From the NCBI RefSeq assembly GCF_006539505.1, contig NZ_BJND01000046.1, forward strand, positions 1 to 64,000: a DNA stretch of 64,000 bases, given 5' to 3'. The stretch is from Streptomyces spinoverrucosus. Its GTDB lineage: Bacteria > Actinomycetota > Actinomycetes > Streptomycetales > Streptomycetaceae. The notes below the pieces were generated by a model that did not search any database, was not told where the DNA came from, and saw only the letters and a list, made by a program, of their open reading frames with translations. Each line of letters begins with the position of its first letter. Position 1 is the first letter of the stretch. A program made the translations under genes and the position numbers. Below are positions 43,417-50,073 of this stretch, piece after piece.

Positions 43417-43993
43417 CCCCTTCAGCCCTGTCGAGTTCCAGGTGGTCCTGCTGCGCCGCATGGCCGACCACAACCCCGACCTGGTCGAGGACGCCCGCCG
43501 CGAACTGGGCGTCTCCGTCACGCGCATGCAGGAGGCGAACCGGCGCTGGCAGATGCTGCTCCGCTCACCGCGGGTCCGCGCCGCCCAGAGCAGGCACCGG
43601 GCGATCCTCGGCGCACCCGAGTGGACGACCTCCCGCCGCATCGGCGACCTGGACTGCGAGGCCTGGCAGTGGCCGGTCATCCTCTGGCCCGACCTGCGCT
43701 TCGAGGTGCTGCTCGCCCCGGGCGGCGCGGTCTGGAACGAGTGGCTGGTCCGCGCACCCGACGCCAAGCCCGCCGAGCTGCTCACGGTCGAGGACCTCTA
43801 CCCCTGGTCCTGCACGGTCGACGACGCGGCCCGCGCCTTCGCCCCCGCCCGCCCCCTGGAGGGCACGGCCCCCAGCCGCTGGGGCCTCGCCTTCACCGCC
43901 CCGGACATCGACGGCCACCGCCACGAGGTGGTCGCGGAATTCACGTGGGGCCTACTCCAACGCACGATGATCGGCGGCCGCCGGATCCTGTGA
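43379..43993 (+). CDS. conserved hypothetical protein
   Basis: This is about 204 residues from ATG 43379 (ATG 43388 is also possible), soluble, without signal or membrane segment. It has a helical N-terminus (VEFQVVLLRRMADHNPDLVEDARRELGVS, described by its ends) and a beta-rich, Trp-rich C-terminal half (WQWPVILWPDLRFEVLLAPGG). I do not recognise a named domain. It overlaps the FkbM gene end and closes the glycan operon. Confidence 0.7.
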   Translation: MVRMPSSAENPTSPFSPVEFQVVLLRRMADHNPDLVEDARRELGVSVTRMQEANRRWQMLLRSPRVRAAQSRHRAILGAPEWTTSRRIGDLDCEAWQWPVILWPDLRFEVLLAPGGAVWNEWLVRAPDAKPAELLTVEDLYPWSCTVDDAARAFAPARPLEGTAPSRWGLAFTAPDIDGHRHEVVAEFTWGLLQRTMIGGRRIL

Positions 43994-43999
43994 CCCCGG

Positions 44000-44552
44000 A
44001 GGGGGCGGGGTGGGCGTAACGGGGGTGCCGGGCGCGCCTACGTGCCCGGCGTGCGACCGGCACGCCCACGTCCACTCCGAACCGACCGCCCGGCGCGGCC
44101 CCGCCCGGGCCCCCGACCGGCATACCCGGCCCGGGCCCACCGACCGTCAGCCCGTCCCGGACCCACCGACCGGCACCCCCCCCCGGCCCCAGACCCACCG
44201 CCCCGGCACGCCCAGACCGGCATGCCCCCTCCGAACCGACCGGCTGGCCCGCGCGGCCCGGCCCACCGACCGGCACTCCCGCCCCGAACGCGCCGACCGT
44301 GACGCCCGTCCCGAACCACCGACCGGCACCCCCGGCCCCAGACCCACCGCCCCGGCACGCCCACACCGGCATGCCCCCTCCGACCGGCGCAGCCGTCCCC
44401 AATCCGCCCACCGGCACCCCCGGCCCCAGACCCACCGCCCCGGCACGCCCCGCCCCAGACCCACCGACCACACACCCGCCCAGAGCTACCGCCCAGCACG
44501 CCCGCCGCGCCCCCGGACCCACCCGTACCACCCGCACCCGACCCCCACCCGA
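44000..44552. repeat. C-rich low-complexity region with 39-bp repeats
   Basis: There is no supported gene. The plus strand is extremely C-rich. A 39-base unit starting CGGCACCCCCGGCCCCAGAC is present twice exactly (44324-44362 and 44412-44450) and once with four extra C residues (44171-44213, including a run of nine C). Shorter GACCGGCA/CCACCGACCG pieces fill the rest. All frames on both strands read as Pro/Arg/Thr- or Gly/Arg-rich nonsense, so long open frames here are composition artefacts. The G-rich minus strand could fold into quadruplexes just beyond the ATP-grasp stop. Confidence 0.8.
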
Positions 44553-45425
44553 TCACCCCCGAGCAGCCCCCAACACCGCCCCCACAACCCCCGGCACAGA
44601 AGCACTGTGCAGCGACAGAAACAGATTCGGCTCGACCAGCTCCAGCTCCATCACCCGCGGCTCCCCGTCCTCCCCGTCGACCAGATCGACGCGCGCGTAC
44701 AGCAGCTCCGGAGCGCCGGGTACGGCGGCCAACGCGCGTTCCGCGACGGCCAGTTCCGCGTCCGTCGGGTGCCAGATCTCCAGCCCGGGATGGGCGACCT
44801 TGCGTTCGTCGTACGCCGTCCCCCGCGCCAGCACCGCCCCCTTCCGGCTGGCGTGCAGCAACCGGCCGGCGAAGAACTGCAGCGCCCGCTCCCCGGCCAC
44901 GTCGATGCCCGTGACGTACGGCTGCACCATCGCGGTGAAACCCTCGGCGTGCATCCGCGAAAGGTGCCGTACGGCGATGTCGTGCTGGTCGGGCGTGTAC
45001 CGGGCGGCGAACCGTGCGCCCGCGCCCGAGGTCGGCTTGACGACGTACTCCCGGTCACCGGGCAGCTCGACCGTCTCGCCCGGCGCGACATACCGGGTCG
45101 GCACCACCGGCACCCCGGCCGCCGCCAGCTCGCCCAGGTACCGCTTGTCGACGTTCCACCGCACCACGTCCGCCGGATTGGCCAGCCGCGTGGCCTTCCC
45201 GCAGGCCTCGGCCCACTCCACGAACTCGGCCGCCCGCCAGCTGTAGTCCCAGGTCGATCGGATGACGGCAAGATCGAACGCACCCCAGTCGACCCCGGCC
45301 CGATCCCACTCCACGGCAACCGCGTCGGCCCCGGCCTCCCCCAACGCCTCCACCAGCACCGGCAGATCCCGATCGACACTGACCTCGGGCCCGGGACGAC
45401 AAGTGACGAGGGCTATACGGGTCAC
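44553..45425 (-). CDS. ATP-grasp domain protein
   Basis: This is 290 residues from GTG 45425, chosen because GGAG lies six to seven bases before it; an ATG at 45437 is possible. N-terminal TRIALVTCRPG and VIRSTWDYSWR lead into the ATP-grasp core: KRYLGELAAAGVPVVPTRYV, YVVKPTSGAGARFAARY, MVQPYVTGIDVAGERAL and the metal-binding end VMELELVEPNLFL. It would ligate a carboxylate to an amine or thiol using ATP, as in RimK or glutathione-synthase relatives. The substrate is unknown. It stands alone, behind a dyad-containing promoter. Confidence 0.88.
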   Translation of the reverse strand: MTRIALVTCRPGPEVSVDRDLPVLVEALGEAGADAVAVEWDRAGVDWGAFDLAVIRSTWDYSWRAAEFVEWAEACGKATRLANPADVVRWNVDKRYLGELAAAGVPVVPTRYVAPGETVELPGDREYVVKPTSGAGARFAARYTPDQHDIAVRHLSRMHAEGFTAMVQPYVTGIDVAGERALQFFAGRLLHASRKGAVLARGTAYDERKVAHPGLEIWHPTDAELAVAERALAAVPGAPELLYARVDLVDGEDGEPRVMELELVEPNLFLSLHSASVPGVVGAVLGAARG

Positions 45426-45476
45426 GGCGATCTCCATCCTCGTAGGACGTCCCCACACGACGTCTTCGCACATACG

Positions 45477-45497
45477 TTGACCTTCACCTTCGGTCAA
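45477..45497. promoter_or_regulatory. TTGACC/GGTCAA dyad at the ATP-grasp promoter
   Basis: TTGACC (45477-45482) and GGTCAA (45492-45497) form a perfect dyad with TTCACCTTC between. On the minus strand TTGACC-N17-TATGTG is a good promoter for the ATP-grasp gene. On the plus strand the dyad falls in a 19-base spacer before CAGTAT, as in MerR-type promoters. Confidence 0.5.
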
Positions 45498-45523
45498 GCC
45501 CCAGTATCGGTGCACGGAACCGG

Positions 45524-45583
45524 TCCCTGATCGACGAGGGCCGCCTGACTCCCGAGGAGGCCACCAGCCACCGCCGGCGGTCC
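45524..45583 (+). pseudogene. possible PP2C phosphatase gene remnant
   Basis: About 20 codons read SLIDEGRLTPEEATSHRRRS, resembling the LVDEGRLTPEEAxxHPxRS segment of bacterial PP2C Ser/Thr phosphatases. Nothing before or after it is recognisable, and the TnpB element begins within about 20 bases. It is probably a fragment left by deletion or transposition. Confidence 0.45.
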
Positions 45584-45597
45584 GGACAACGTCAGTT

Positions 45598-45760
45598 GTT
45601 TGACATCCTCCCCCCTCTTAAAAGAGGGGGATTCCAACCCAGGTGGGTTGAGGTTCACGGGCGCTCGAACGGCCGGTGGCCGCTGTCACCCCTCCGGCAC
45701 CGGCTGATCGCCGGGGGCGGGGGATCCCGCCCTGTCCTGCCGCGACATTCATTGCTGCGT
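45598..45760 (-). ncRNA. predicted TnpB omega/reRNA
   Basis: In characterised TnpB systems, the guide RNA is transcribed through the 3' end of tnpB and its scaffold ends at the element's right end, with the guide copied from flanking DNA. Here the tnpB stop lies in the right-end hairpin (45611-45630), consistent with that layout. The guide would read outward from about 45597 to lower coordinates. Extent is inferred. Confidence 0.45.
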
Positions 45761-46919
45761 TCTCATCGGCATTGCAGGTGAACCCGCAGGACACGCAGAC
45801 GAACTCGGCTTGGCTCTTGCGCGACTTCTTCTCGATCCACCCGCAGGCACTGCACCGCACAGACGTAAAGGGTGCGGGTACGTCCTCGACCCGCCCCGGG
45901 GCTTTGTGTTCAGTGCGCCGGCGGAGCAGGCCCCAGCCCTGCGCGAGGATGCCCCGGTTGAGCCCGGCCTTCTGCCGTACGTTCTTGCCCGGCTCGGCGA
46001 GGGTTCCCTTCGCCGAGCGGGTCATGTTCTTGATGTTCAGCTTCTCGAAACGGACCACGTCGTAGGAGCGGGCGAGCATGGTGCTGGTCTTCTCGCACCA
46101 GTCCTTGCGCCGGTTCGCCTCCCTGGCCTTGAGCTTGGCGACCTTCGCGTACTCGGCGGTCTTCCGGTCACTGCTCTTCGGGGCGCGGGCGGCACGCCGC
46201 TGATGCTTGCGGATCTGCGCCCGCTCCTTGACCGTGAGCTGCGGGCAGTTCAGCTTCCGGCCGTCCGAGAGGGCGGCGGTAATGGTCACGCCCCGGTCGA
46301 TGCCGATGACCTCGCCCGTACCGGGTGCGTCGATCGGCTTGGGGATGACGGCGAACGCGATGTGCCACTGCCCGTTGCGGAAGGTGACCCGGAACGTCTT
46401 CGCGGCGGGCAGTCCGGCGCCCTTGCCCTTTGCGCCGAGCCGGAAGCGCACCCATCCGCAGCCGGGCACCTTCACCTGCGCCCACCGCCGGTTCAGCTTC
46501 TGCACGACGACCGAGCGGCCCATGACCTGCTTGCCGGTCTTCGCGTTCAGCTTCGGCGAGCCGTCCTCGCTGTACTCGGGGACGCGGTCGGCACCGATGA
46601 CCCGGAAGCCCTCGTGCCGGAACTTCTTGCGCCAAGTCGGCTCGCCGAACCCCGAGACGAAGCGGGCGTTCTTGGCCTTGGCAAAGTCCTTCAGCGCCTG
46701 CTGCTGGACATCGACGTTCCCGGCCCCGAGCCACCCGTTCTCGCGTCGGGCCTCGGTGAGCTGGCGGCACTGCTCGGCGAAACCGGGAGCGGATTTACGT
46801 CCGCGTCGCCAGTGCGAGTGCTGCTCGACGGCGAGGTTCCACACGTACCGGGCGTGCGCACAGTGCGTGAGCATCTGCTCTGCCTGCGCGGGCGTCGGGT
46901 ACATCCGGAAACGTGACAT
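45618..46919 (-). CDS. tnpB: RNA-guided nuclease TnpB (OrfB family)
   Basis: The 433-residue protein has an N-terminal helix-turn-helix (FRMYPTPAQAEQMLTHCAHARYVWN, given by its ends), a beta-barrel, then a split RuvC core. Catalytic residues are D208 (EVIGIDRGV), E292 (VVRFEKLNIKNM) and D385 (NADENAAMNV). A zinc ribbon with C356-C359 and C375-C378 lies between the last two. All three acidic residues are intact, so it could cleave DNA. The start at 46919 fits a leaderless message from TTGACC-N18-TAGTTT. It diverges from a 50-residue RHH gene 28 bases away. Confidence 0.93.
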   Translation of the reverse strand: MSRFRMYPTPAQAEQMLTHCAHARYVWNLAVEQHSHWRRGRKSAPGFAEQCRQLTEARRENGWLGAGNVDVQQQALKDFAKAKNARFVSGFGEPTWRKKFRHEGFRVIGADRVPEYSEDGSPKLNAKTGKQVMGRSVVVQKLNRRWAQVKVPGCGWVRFRLGAKGKGAGLPAAKTFRVTFRNGQWHIAFAVIPKPIDAPGTGEVIGIDRGVTITAALSDGRKLNCPQLTVKERAQIRKHQRRAARAPKSSDRKTAEYAKVAKLKAREANRRKDWCEKTSTMLARSYDVVRFEKLNIKNMTRSAKGTLAEPGKNVRQKAGLNRGILAQGWGLLRRRTEHKAPGRVEDVPAPFTSVRCSACGWIEKKSRKSQAEFVCVSCGFTCNADENAAMNVAAGQGGIPRPRRSAGAGGVTAATGRSSAREPQPTWVGIPLF

Positions 46920-46955
46920 GACCTCAAACTAGGCTCATACTGAGGCCATGGTCAA
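46913..46955. promoter_or_regulatory. interlocked divergent promoters of tnpB and the RHH gene
   Basis: Minus: TTGACC (46955-46950), 18 bases, TAGTTT (46931-46926), predicted start at 46919, the tnpB ATG. Plus: GTGACA (46913-46918), 17 bases, CATACT (46936-46941), predicted start at 46948, the RHH ATG. Each -35 lies inside the other gene. CCTCA (46922-46926) and TGAGG (46941-46945) form a dyad over both -10 boxes, a likely RHH operator. Confidence 0.6.
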
Positions 46956-47100
46956 CTTCACGTTCCGCATCCCCGAGGACCTGTACGCCAAGCTGAAGAC
47001 CCTCGCCGCTGCCGACGACCGCTCAGTCAATGCCGAGTTGCTGCATCTCGTGCGCCGTGCGGTCGAGGAGGGCGAACGCCGTTCCGCCCAGGGGGCGTAA
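46948..47100 (+). CDS. Arc-like ribbon-helix-helix protein
   Basis: The 50-residue protein begins MVNFTFRIPEDLYAKLKTLA and ends RRSAQGA. An N-terminal beta strand (NFTFRIP) and two helices (DLYAKLKTLAAADD; SVNAELLHLVRRAVEEGERR) match Arc/MetJ dimeric repressors. It lies inside the TnpB element, transcribed away from tnpB. It probably represses its own and the tnpB promoter through the dyad between them. Confidence 0.8.
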   Translation: MVNFTFRIPEDLYAKLKTLAAADDRSVNAELLHLVRRAVEEGERRSAQGA

Positions 47101-47112
47101 CGGCTGTTCCTG

Positions 47113-47157
47113 CCCTGCTCCGCAGGGGCTCGCATTCACCCCCGGCCTGAAGGCCGG
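47113..47157. repeat. two hairpins at the far end of the TnpB element
   Basis: CCCTGC/GCAGGG (47113-47127) directly follows the RHH stop and could terminate its transcript. CCGGCCT-GA-AGGCCGG (47142-47157) resembles subterminal hairpins of IS200/IS605 ends. They lie about 100 bases before the matB start. Confidence 0.6.
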
Positions 47158-47261
47158 TGCACCCTGCGAGGAGAACAAGGTGGTAGCGGACGTGGTGGAG
47201 GCGCCGGGAGTCGGCTGAAATCGTGGAGGCAACAGGTGACGACGACCAAGGAGTACGACGC

Positions 47262-48713
47262 GTGTCCTCTCTCTTCCCGGCCCTGACCGGCGACGTCGGC
47301 GACGCGGGCGACCGGCCCGCGCTGCGCTTCGGCGACCGGGTCATGACCTACACGGAACTCGCCGCCGCCGCGGCGTCCGTGGCCGACCGGATCCGTACGG
47401 CCAGCCGGATCGCCGTCTGGGCGACCCCGACCCTGGAGACCGCCGTCGCCACCGTCGGCGCCCTCGCCGCCGGGGTGGCCGCCGTACCGCTCAACCCGAA
47501 GTCGGGCGACAAGGAACTCGGGCACATCCTCACCGACAGCGCCCCGGACGCCGTACTCACCGACCCCGGCGCCGAACTCCCCGCCCCGCTCACCGACTTG
47601 CCGCGCATCGACGTCGACATCCACGCGACCGGCCCCGCCCTGGGAGACGACGCCGACGACGCCGCCCCCGCCCTGATCGTCTACACCTCCGGCACCACTG
47701 GCCCGCCCAAGGGCGCCGTCATCCCGCGCCGCGCGATCGCCGCGACCCTCGACGCGCTCGCCGACGCCTGGCAGTGGACCGGCGACGACGTGCTGGTGCA
47801 CGGGCTGCCGCTGTTCCATGTGCACGGGCTGGTCCTCGGGATCCTCGGCCCGCTGCGGCGCGGCGGATCGGTCCGTCACCTCGGCCGGTTCAGCCCCGAG
47901 GGCGTCGCCCGGGAGCTGAGCACGGGCGCGACCATGCTGTTCGGCGTCCCGACGATGTACCACCGCATCGCCGAGGCCCTCCCCACCGACCCCGAGCTGG
48001 TCAAGGCGCTGGCCGGGGCGCGGCTGCTGGTGTCCGGCTCGGCCGCGCTCCCCGTGCACGACCACGAGCGGATCGCGGCCGCCACCGGCCGCCGGGTCAT
48101 CGAGCGGTACGGGATGACCGAGACGCTGATGAACACCAGCGTCCGCGCCGACAGCGAGGCCCGCCCCGGCACCGTCGGCGTCCCGCTGCCCGGCGTGGAG
48201 CTGCGGCTGGTGGAGGACGACGGGACGCCCATCGAGGCCTACGACGGCGAGAGCGTCGGGGAGATTCAGGTGCGTGGCCCCAACCTGTTCACCGAGTACC
48301 TCAACCGGCCCGACGCCACCGCCGCCGCCTTCACAGCCGACGGCTGGTTCCGCACCGGCGACATGGCGGTGCGTGCCCCCGACGGCTACGTCCGGATCGT
48401 CGGCCGCAAGGCCACCGACCTGATCAAGAGCGGCGGTTACAAGATCGGCGCCGGTGAGATCGAGAACGCGCTCCTGGAGCACCCCGGGGTGCGCGAGGCC
48501 GCCGTCACCGGTGAGCCGGACCCCGACCTCGGGGAGCGGATCGTCGCCTGGATCGTGCCGGCGGATCCGCAATCCCCGCCCGGTGTCGACGAGTTGGCCG
48601 ACCACGTGGCCCGTCGTCTCGCCCCGCACAAGCGGCCGCGGGTCGTCCACCACCTCGACGCCCTGCCCCGCAACGACATGGGGAAGATCATGAAGCGGGC
48701 GCTGCATGCCTGA
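47262..48713 (+). CDS. matB: malonyl-CoA synthetase
   Basis: This is 483 residues from GTG 47262, eight bases after AAGGAG; the start MSSLFPAL and the overall sequence are very close to S. coelicolor MatB. ANL-family motifs: IVYTSGTTGPPKGAVIPRRA (phosphate loop), YGMTETLMN, GWFRTGDMAVR and the hinge/catalytic Lys end NDMGKIMKRAL. It ligates malonate, and often methylmalonate, to CoA, supplying extender units. The TnpB element ends about 100 bases upstream and may have altered the promoter. It overlaps the carboxyltransferase gene by eight bases. Confidence 0.92.
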   Translation: MSSLFPALTGDVGDAGDRPALRFGDRVMTYTELAAAAASVADRIRTASRIAVWATPTLETAVATVGALAAGVAAVPLNPKSGDKELGHILTDSAPDAVLTDPGAELPAPLTDLPRIDVDIHATGPALGDDADDAAPALIVYTSGTTGPPKGAVIPRRAIAATLDALADAWQWTGDDVLVHGLPLFHVHGLVLGILGPLRRGGSVRHLGRFSPEGVARELSTGATMLFGVPTMYHRIAEALPTDPELVKALAGARLLVSGSAALPVHDHERIAAATGRRVIERYGMTETLMNTSVRADSEARPGTVGVPLPGVELRLVEDDGTPIEAYDGESVGEIQVRGPNLFTEYLNRPDATAAAFTADGWFRTGDMAVRAPDGYVRIVGRKATDLIKSGGYKIGAGEIENALLEHPGVREAAVTGEPDPDLGERIVAWIVPADPQSPPGVDELADHVARRLAPHKRPRVVHHLDALPRNDMGKIMKRALHA

Positions 48714-50025
48714 GCGCCCCTCCGCCCGCGCGGCCATAGCCCTCGTCACCGACGACTTCACCGAACTTTCGTCTCCAGCCAGGCAGTCCACGCCCAACGG
48801 CCCACTCGCCTGGGACGGTTACGACGCCCTGCGCGCCGGCGCCGCCGACCGCACCGGCGAGGACGAGTCCGTCGTCTGCGGCACCGCCCGCATCGAGGGC
48901 ACCGCGGCCGTGCTGATCGCCTTCGAGTTCGGCTTCCTCGGCGGCTCGCTCGGCGAACGCACCGGCGACCGTCTGGAGGCGGCGCACACCCACGCCCGCG
49001 ACCACCGGCTGCCGGTCGTCGCGCTGATCGCCACCGGCGGCAGCCGGATGCAGGAGGGCATGGTCGCGCTGTCCCAGCTCCAGCGGGTGGCCCGCCAGTC
49101 GGCGCTCACCCGCGAGGCCGGGCTGCCGCAACTCGCCGTGCTGCGGGACCCCACCACGGGCGGTGGCTGGGCCACCCTCGGCGCGGGCGCCGACGTGATC
49201 CTCGCGCTGCCCGGTGCCCAGGTCGGCTTCGCGGGCTCCCGGGTCCGCCCGGCGGACGCGGACCCGGCGGCGTACACGGCGGAGGCCCAGGTCGCGGCGG
49301 GCGCCGCCGACGCGGTCGTAGGCCCGGAGGAACTGCGGCCGACGCTGGGGCAATGGCTCCGGCTGCTCACCGCCCCCTCCACGGAACCGGCGCCGCCGCC
49401 GCACCCGCTCGGCGCGACCGACCTGCCCGCGTCCGGCTGGGCCGCCGTCCAGCGGGCCCGCTCGCCGCAACGCCCGCGCGCGCAGAGCTATCTGGACGCC
49501 TACTTCGGCCATCGGGTGGCGATCAGCGGCGACCGGTGCGGCGGCACCGACGACGGGATGCTGTGCGGCTTCGGCGAGCATGAGGGCCGTACGGTCGCGT
49601 ACGCCGCCCAGACCGGGACGGCGACCCGTCCGGCCGGTTACCGCACCGCCGCCCGGCTGATCCGCCTCGCGGACCGGCTCGGCATCCCGGTGCTGACGCT
49701 GGTGGACACCCCGGGCGCGGCGAACGACGCGGAGGCGGAGCGGCAGGGTGTGGGCGCGGCGATCGCCGACCTGTTCGGCGCGGTGGCCTCGGCCCGCACC
49801 CCGATCACGACGCTGGTGATCGGCGAGGGCGGCTCGGGCGGCGCGCTCGCCCTGGCCGTGCCGGGCAACACGTGGGCCACGCCGGACAGCTACTTCTCCG
49901 TCATAGCCCCGGAGCTCGCCGCCGCGATCCTCAAACGACCGCCGGAGGACGTGGAGTCGACGGCCGACCAACTTCGTATCCGGCCACAGGACTTGACCGA
50001 GCTGGGGATAGCCGGGCCTTTCTGA
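48706..50025 (+). CDS. acyl-CoA carboxylase-type carboxyltransferase
   Basis: This 439-residue protein joins beta-like and alpha-like crotonase halves of acetyl/propionyl-CoA carboxyltransferases. The N-terminal half has ARIEGTAAVLIAFEFGFLGGSLG and GSRMQEGMVALSQL; the C-terminal half has TLVDTPGAANDAEAERQGVG and GEGGSGGALALAVPG. It lacks the biotin carboxylase and carrier domains, so it must use partners or act as a decarboxylase/transcarboxylase. Overlap with matB suggests a joint role in malonyl-CoA balance. It is somewhat shorter than usual beta subunits. Confidence 0.88.
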   Translation: MPERPSARAAIALVTDDFTELSSPARQSTPNGPLAWDGYDALRAGAADRTGEDESVVCGTARIEGTAAVLIAFEFGFLGGSLGERTGDRLEAAHTHARDHRLPVVALIATGGSRMQEGMVALSQLQRVARQSALTREAGLPQLAVLRDPTTGGGWATLGAGADVILALPGAQVGFAGSRVRPADADPAAYTAEAQVAAGAADAVVGPEELRPTLGQWLRLLTAPSTEPAPPPHPLGATDLPASGWAAVQRARSPQRPRAQSYLDAYFGHRVAISGDRCGGTDDGMLCGFGEHEGRTVAYAAQTGTATRPAGYRTAARLIRLADRLGIPVLTLVDTPGAANDAEAERQGVGAAIADLFGAVASARTPITTLVIGEGGSGGALALAVPGNTWATPDSYFSVIAPELAAAILKRPPEDVESTADQLRIRPQDLTELGIAGPF

Positions 50026-50032
50026 CGCGACA

Positions 50033-50063
50033 GCGCCGCCTCCCCGTCCCAGGGAGGCGGCGC
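50033..50063. terminator. terminator hairpin between converging genes
   Basis: GCGCCGCCTCCC (50033-50044) pairs with GGGAGGCGGCGC (50052-50063), 7-base loop, no T run. It lies between the carboxyltransferase and S8 peptidase stops. Confidence 0.85.
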
Positions 50064-50073
50064 CGTCCGTGTG

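Larger units (their letters stand above)
45595..47165 (-). mobile_element. IS200/IS605-type element with tnpB and an RHH gene, no tnpA
   Basis: One end carries a hairpin (CCCCCTCTT/AAGAGGGGG, 45611-45630) followed outward by GGAGGATGTCAAA on the minus strand, the usual tnpB-side right end in Streptomyces elements. The other end has hairpins CCCTGC/GCAGGG (47113-47127) and CCGGCCT/AGGCCGG (47142-47157). Inside are tnpB and a divergent ribbon-helix-helix gene. No Y1 transposase is present, so mobility would need one in trans. Exact ends are estimated. Confidence 0.65.

Noticed and set aside
44160..44460. Possible CRISPR array from the repeated 39-base unit
   Set aside because: Spacing is irregular (about 153 and 88 bases), intervening sequence is the same low-complexity type, and no cas gene is present.
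44010..45530. 506-residue plus-strand frame rich in Pro, Arg and Thr
   Set aside because: It arises from the C-rich repeats and the antisense of the ATP-grasp gene; no domain or ribosome site.
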